In this document: positions 7,203 to 10,032 of the stretch, piece after piece
Layout: every line of letters starts with the position of its first letter
Position numbering within the stretch: the first letter of the stretch is position 1
Assembly: GCA_964617105.1 (NCBI GenBank)
Contig: CAZTWC010000121.1
Coordinates: 1 to 10,032 of the forward strand
Source: CAZTWC01 sp964617105 [NCBI: uncultured Myxococcia bacterium]
GTDB taxonomy: Bacteria > CAZTWC01
Length of the DNA stretch: 10,032 nt
Direction of reading: 5' to 3'
The notes under the pieces: generated by a model
The model's input: the letters and a program-made list of their open reading frames with translations, nothing else
Told to the model about the DNA's origin: nothing
The model's database searches: none
Program-made: the position numbers and the translations under genes

Positions 7203-7301
7203 ATTATGGCCTCCGATTCTTTTACTTGCTTCCTCTGCCCGGTAACTCTTTACTTCACCAGGTATTTCAAGAATTGTGGCGTGGTGTACAAGTCTATCTA
7301 T
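7203..7301 (-). pseudogene. istB: 3' remnant of istB (IS21-family helper ATPase)
   Basis: On the minus strand the codons after the stop at 7310-7308 read AIDRLVHHATILEIPGEVKS, then YRAEEASKRIGG. This resembles the C-terminus of IstB, which typically ends ..A-I-x-D-R-L-x-H-H..L.I.G.SYR... The AAA+ core that loads the transposase is missing entirely. The stretch is in the same frame as the istA remnant just upstream, from which it is separated by one stop codon. Confidence 0.65.
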
Positions 7302-7307
7302 AGCGCT

Positions 7308-7499
7308 CTATAGGCGCTCCCCAATTAATCTGGAGGGGACTGAATAGGTGTTGAAATTTACCCTGATTGTGCTCCATTCACTAACTCGCTTCTCTTCTTC
7401 TCGATACAATGGCAATTTGGTCACACGTAAATCCTTCATCACAGCCACCTCTTCCTGTAACAGTGGCCGGAAATTTAGGCTTTTAGAAAGTGCTTTGCG
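7308..7499 (-). pseudogene. istA: 3'-region remnant of istA (IS21-family transposase)
   Basis: The minus-strand frame reads RKALSKSLNFRPLLQEEVAV, MKDLRVTKLPLYREEEKRV and then SEWSTIRVNFNTYSVPSRLI-GERL before a TAG stop. The WSTIRV-x-x-NTYSVPSRLIG segment is diagnostic of the region after the DDE domain in one group of IstA transposases. Upstream the frame is closed by a TAG near 7510, and the catalytic domain and the last part of IstA are missing. GAGCGCCTATA and GAGCGCTATA stand in tandem exactly where istA gives way to istB, pointing to an internal deletion. Confidence 0.75.
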
Positions 7500-7682
7500 G
7501 AAATGGGAAAACTAACTACTTGAGAAAGCAGAAGAGACTCACGTTTGCTATGGTTGTGTTGCCCAATGGGGCTGGTGCCATTGCCGTAATTTTTTATAAA
7601 ATGCAAAAAAAAACGATGGCTTTGTGGGATAGAAAGAGCATTGGGGGGCAAGTATCAAACAAATAAAACAATTTCATTTGAT

Positions 7683-8561
7683 CTAAGGTTCCCATGATGG
7701 ACTAACGTATAGAGAAACGGACATTCTCACTGAAGTATAGTTCTTGGGTCTTTTCCCATCTGATACATCTACAATTACTGTTAGAAAATTATCAAAACCT
7801 CTTTTTACATCGTCAAATCTGTTGCCAAAGAAATTTTCATCCAAATTAACAATAAATGTGTCTCCGGTACTAATTTTATGCTTTTTCCCTGGCTCTTCAT
7901 CTCCATCGAATTTACCCAAGAACTCTTCCTCTTCATAGATCCACCATTTGTAACTGACGATATCATTAGTGTCTTTGTCAATCGCTTTTACTTTGAAAAT
8001 TAGTTCATCGCCTATTTTTACAATATATCTTTCGTCTTTCTTATATGGGATATATTTTTTGGAGGGAGATGTTCCATCTGAATAACCCCAATCAAAAAAA
8101 ACTATCTCAGGTTCGTTATTTACCAGTTCATCAGGAGTGAGTGTGTTAGGATAGTTATCCTTCTTTTCTTTATAATGTTTTACTGATAGGTTTAAGTAGT
8201 TCAAAAGATCTTTCTCGCCTTTAAAACGATAACCTGGGTGTTGGTATCGCTCCAGTTTTTTCTCTAGTGATTCTTTTTCTTTAGAATCTGGCTTTTCTTC
8301 TTTTGGAGCAGTGCCACTATCTTGACTATTTTGTTCAACTTTGGATTTTTTAGAGCGGATAAATAAGTTGGTAACCTTTTTCCCTGTCCTAGGCTTTTGT
8401 TTTTTGCCAATTGCACTTTCTAATTTCTGCACTCTCTTATTTGTTGAGACTGTCGGGTCTTTTTTAAGCTCATTATTGGTTGGGTGGTCTTTGGTTTTAT
8501 AGACGGCAACTATGGAGAATATTATTATGAAAGAGATTAGTATAAGAGATTTATTGGCCAT
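7683..8561 (-). CDS. membrane-anchored protein of unknown function with Ig/PKD-like C-terminal region
   Basis: I do not recognise a named family. The 292-residue product starts MANKSLILIS with one hydrophobic segment (residues about 5-21) and no evident cleavage site, so a signal anchor is likely. Residues about 22-108 form a Lys/Glu/Ser-rich low-complexity linker. Residues about 150-286 (IVFFDWGYSDGTSPSKKY, DELIFKVKAIDKDTNDIVSY, then KWWI and TVIVDVSDGKRPKNYTS) have the alternating strands and D-x-D turn pattern of PKD/cadherin-like beta sandwiches. The expected place is outside the cytoplasmic membrane. The gene is AT-rich compared with the DGR sequence next to it. It lies downstream of the DGR on the same strand but has its own -10 at 8586-8591. 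The C-terminus shows no VR-like AAC-derived pattern, so it is not the DGR target. Confidence 0.7.
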   Translation of the reverse strand: MANKSLILISFIIIFSIVAVYKTKDHPTNNELKKDPTVSTNKRVQKLESAIGKKQKPRTGKKVTNLFIRSKKSKVEQNSQDSGTAPKEEKPDSKEKESLEKKLERYQHPGYRFKGEKDLLNYLNLSVKHYKEKKDNYPNTLTPDELVNNEPEIVFFDWGYSDGTSPSKKYIPYKKDERYIVKIGDELIFKVKAIDKDTNDIVSYKWWIYEEEEFLGKFDGDEEPGKKHKISTGDTFIVNLDENFFGNRFDDVKRGFDNFLTVIVDVSDGKRPKNYTSVRMSVSLYVSPSWEP

Positions 8562-8585
8562 ATTAAATCTGAAGCCCCATCTATC

Positions 8586-8591
8586 ATTATA
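8586..8591 (-). promoter_or_regulatory. candidate -10 element for the membrane-anchored protein
   Basis: A perfect TATAAT on the minus strand lies 24 bp before the ATG at 8561. No good -35 is present at 16-18 bp (GGGATA at 17), and no Shine-Dalgarno is clear in the short leader that would result. Confidence 0.35.
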
Positions 8592-8819
8592 AAAGAAGCT
8601 TGCTTATTTATCCCCCCGACCGGCTTCGAGACTCAAAAGAGCCCTACCACAAGCCGGGGAGAAGGTTGTTCTTTGCCCAATTCCAGCCGGTCAAAATGAC
8701 CCGGAACGGGGGCGGGACAGGAGAGCTGGTCAATGCCTTGGTGCACGGAGGCGGAGTCCGTAAACGCCGCCTGACTGGCTATTTTGCCGCCTATTTGGCG
8801 GTTGCAATGAATTCAGAGT
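8592..8819 (-). other. sequence downstream of the DGR template repeat
   Basis: This stretch is GC-rich and holds no supported gene. The TR frame stays open into it for about 34 codons (TLNSLQPPNRRQ...) before a stop, which is the look of a copied 3' flank of a target gene rather than an expressed gene. Two inverted repeats are visible: GACCGGCT (8618-8625) with AGCCGGTC (8685-8692), and the small hairpin at 8787-8801. It may belong to the TR transcript; the last bases of a TR and its 3' flank normally hold the initiation-of-homing signal in DGRs. Confidence 0.45.
8787..8801. repeat. small hairpin 3' of the template repeat
   Basis: CCGCC (8787-8791) and GGCGG (8797-8801) pair around a TATTT loop, about 19 bases downstream of the TR on the minus strand. 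DGRs often carry a short hairpin just after the VR that helps target recognition; here the link is positional only. Confidence 0.4.
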
Positions 8820-8933
8820 ACGAAAGCCAAGGTTGTTGTTGCGGTTGCCAGGCGAGTTGTTGTTGCGATTCGCCGAGCGGCAGTTCTTGGCGTTATTGTT
8901 CCAACTGCCCCCGCGTTTAACCCGGTTCGAGCC
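8820..8933 (-). repeat. DGR template repeat (TR)
   Basis: Read on the minus strand in one frame, the 38 codons give GSNRVKRGGSW, NNNAKNCRSANR, NNNSPGNR and NNNLGFR. Clusters of AAC/AAT codons in the scaffold R-G-G-S-W...R-S-A-N-R...N-x-G-F-R are the standard template for the C-type-lectin/FGE-type variable ends of DGR target proteins. In DGR retrohoming, the adenines of the TR RNA are copied to random bases and written into a VR. All expected adenine positions are still adenine, which marks this as TR rather than VR. It begins three bases after the stop codon of the truncated reverse transcriptase. AAA (Lys) in V-K-R replaces the AAC (Asn) often found there. The exact boundaries cannot be fixed without the matching VR. 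Confidence 0.85.
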
Positions 8934-8936
8934 ATT

Positions 8937-9437
8937 TTATTCTCCTGCCCACATATGTGCGTCAGCCAAAATAGACCGGCGCAGCAGGGCTTTTATTGTT
9001 CTGTGGTCAATTGAATCGAAAAATTTGTGGATATCGTTTTTTAGAAAGCAGCGGTATTTCTGGCAAAAATATTGTGCTCTGGCCAGGGCGCGATGGGTCC
9101 CTTTTTCTTTGCGGCAGGCATAACTGTCATGGATGGAGAATTTCTCGAAAATCGGCTCCACAAGGTTGCACACGCTGTGGTGAACCACTCTGTCTCTAAA
9201 GTCGGCCGCCGCTATCAACCGGGTCTTTGGATCGTTCACGATGAACATCCTGTACGGCTGCGGTCTGTAACTCCCCGCTAAAATTTCCCGTTGCAGTTGC
9301 AGGACATTAGGCTCAACTCGAAACAGGAAGGAGGTGGCCTGTTTTGTGCAGAGTTTTCCCTTTGCCGCCTTATAAGCGCATTTCACTAGTTGGTTGAAAT
9401 CTACTGTTTTTTCAAAAAGATTTCCGTATCGCTTCAT
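8937..9437 (-). CDS. DGR reverse transcriptase, truncated to its N-terminal half
   Basis: From the ATG at 9437 the product has 166 residues and starts MKRYGNLFEKTVDF, the usual beginning of DGR reverse transcriptases. Conserved blocks follow: the LQREILAGSYRPQPYRMF region; RLIAAADFRDRVVHHSVCNL and EPIFEKFSIHDSYACRKEKG-THRA (motifs 1-2 and surroundings); and FLKNDIHKFFDSID (motif 3, with the first catalytic Asp). It then ends at RRSILADAHMWAGE. The motif-4 IPIGN/TSQ region, the YxDD active site (motif 5) and the thumb are absent, and no other frame nearby supplies them, so it should be catalytically dead. An ATG at 9461 exists, but 9437 gives an ATGA overlap with avd and matches the family start. 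The stop is followed almost at once by the TR, so a deletion between the RT core and the TR is the simplest reading. Confidence 0.85.
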   Translation of the reverse strand: MKRYGNLFEKTVDFNQLVKCAYKAAKGKLCTKQATSFLFRVEPNVLQLQREILAGSYRPQPYRMFIVNDPKTRLIAAADFRDRVVHHSVCNLVEPIFEKFSIHDSYACRKEKGTHRALARAQYFCQKYRCFLKNDIHKFFDSIDHRTIKALLRRSILADAHMWAGE

Positions 9438-9778
9438 GGTTCTAATTGCTGTTGCTGCCATCCACCCACTTGTTTTCCCGCTTCGTCGAGCAGACGGTTA
9501 AGATGGTCATAACCCTTGTGATCCAGATATTTTCTCTCATGGCAAAGTCCCGAGAGGACCCGCAGTTTTTCGATGTTCAGGTTGACAGTTTTTAAAAGTG
9601 AATACTTGCCACCAGAATAACAGACTTCCACTATCTTTTCCAAAACATCCAGGGCCAGGTTGTCTAATCGGTTTGAAAAAGTAAAGCGCACCTTTTTGGG
9701 AAACTTTTCTGTTTTTTGCAGCAAATATTTTATTACTTTTATCCAGCATATATAAAGAGGCAGTTGTTCATGGCTCAT
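9434..9778 (-). CDS. avd: DGR accessory variability determinant (Avd), four-helix bundle
   Basis: The product has 114 residues, a normal Avd length. The family pattern is clear: FPKKVRFTFSNRLDNLALDV at the end of helix 1 and through helix 2, LLKTVNLNIEKLRVLSGLCH for helix 3, and YDHLNRLLDEAGKQVGGW for helix 4 and the final G-G-W. Avd forms a basic pentameric barrel that binds the DGR reverse transcriptase and TR RNA and is needed for mutagenic homing. The start overlaps the HRDC stop as TAATG and the end overlaps the RT start as ATGA, so the three genes form one translationally coupled operon. The protein looks intact even though the RT is not. Confidence 0.85.
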   Translation of the reverse strand: MSHEQLPLYICWIKVIKYLLQKTEKFPKKVRFTFSNRLDNLALDVLEKIVEVCYSGGKYSLLKTVNLNIEKLRVLSGLCHERKYLDHKGYDHLNRLLDEAGKQVGGWQQQQLEP

Positions 9779-10032
9779 TATTGCGACTCCGGCTGTGGCT
9801 GCTCATAACCATTCTCTGACATCGGCCTGGGCAGGCTCTCAGAATCTTTAAAATCTCCTGATATCTGAGCATTGGCTCTAACTATATTTAAAATGGCCTC
9901 TCCAAACTGCCTTGCTTTGTTTTCTCCGATTCCTTCGATTTTCTGCAAGGCAGACAATGTCTGGGGTTTTTCCCTGGCAATAAGGGCCATTTGCTGGTTT
10001 TTGCAAATAACATACAGGGGCACACCATCCTG
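9778..10032 (-). CDS. HRDC-domain DGR accessory protein, 5' end outside the window
   Basis: The frame is open to the window edge (QDGVPLYVICKN...), so the GTG at 10023 is not the true start. The 84 visible residues show an HRDC (helicase and RNase D C-terminal) domain: PLYVICKNQQMALIAREKPQ, then TLSALQKIEGIGENKARQFG and EAILNIV. An acidic, Pro/Gln-rich tail follows. HRDC domains are small nucleic-acid-binding modules, and small HRDC proteins are a known accessory gene type in a subset of DGRs. The stop codon shares its last base with the Avd start (TAATG), strongly suggesting one operon. The N-terminal part, unseen, could be longer, so a helicase C-terminus cannot be fully excluded, but the DGR context makes the accessory reading much more likely. 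Confidence 0.75.
   Translation of the reverse strand, partial: QDGVPLYVICKNQQMALIAREKPQTLSALQKIEGIGENKARQFGEAILNIVRANAQISGDFKDSESLPRPMSENGYEQPQPESQ

Noticed and set aside
7549-7665. 38-codon plus-strand frame starting ATGGTTGTG
   Set aside because: It is short, has no clear ribosome site, includes a nine-A run and matches no known family.
8600-8920. Cys-rich plus-strand open frame (CCCGCQASCCC-like)
   Set aside because: It is the mirror of the TR: AAC codons on the minus strand read as TGT/TGC on the plus strand. It has no start signal and no family likeness.
8900-8945. tRNA T-arm-like GGTTCGAGCC
   Set aside because: There is no acceptor, D or anticodon arm at the right distance, and the bases belong to the start of the TR (GSNR codons).

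Overview
The window looks like an accessory, mobile-element-rich stretch of a bacterial genome. AT-rich 'guest' genes are mixed with IS remnants and with GC-richer patches. Repeated AAA-ATPase-like/PD-(D/E)XK genes, a DruA-like (DUF4338) gene, old DDE and IS21 transposase fragments and a diversity-generating retroelement (DGR) together fit a Gram-negative environmental bacterium. Desulfobacterota or a related sediment lineage is possible, but the sequence does not settle the taxon.

Left part (1-6362). Two paralogous AAA-ATPase-like/PDDEXK_9 genes point the same way (1-1314, cut by the window edge; 4605-6362, complete). Between them lie a PD-(D/E)XK-like/DUF5655 protein (1415-2350, +), a convergent DruA-like gene (2363-3208, -) with its own consensus-like promoter, a large GC-rich inverted repeat, and two 5'-truncated transposase genes joined near 3655-3661 (one on -, one on +).

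Middle (6363-7682). No intact gene is visible. The stretch holds several hairpins and palindromes (6562-6604, 6894-6913, a GTTAAC pair at 6940-7019, a perfect 26-bp palindrome at 7166-7191). It also holds a collapsed IS21-type element in which the 3' end of istA is joined to the 3' end of istB (7203-7499, -).

Right part (7683-10032, all on -). A membrane-anchored protein of unknown function (7683-8561) lies downstream of a DGR. Read in its own direction, the DGR is: HRDC-domain gene (cut by the window edge), avd, reverse transcriptase, template repeat (TR). The three genes are translationally coupled through TAATG and ATGA overlaps. The TR (8820-8933) is a textbook AAC-rich template for a variable C-type-lectin/FGE-type protein end. 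The reverse transcriptase, however, stops after motif 3 and lacks the YxDD catalytic motif, and the TR begins three bases after its stop codon. The cassette therefore appears decapitated unless a polymerase acts in trans. No variable repeat (VR) or target gene is visible here. The most noteworthy observations are this truncated DGR with an intact TR, the microhomology-flanked istA/istB collapse, and a near-perfect palindrome embedded in the coding sequence of the second AAA gene.
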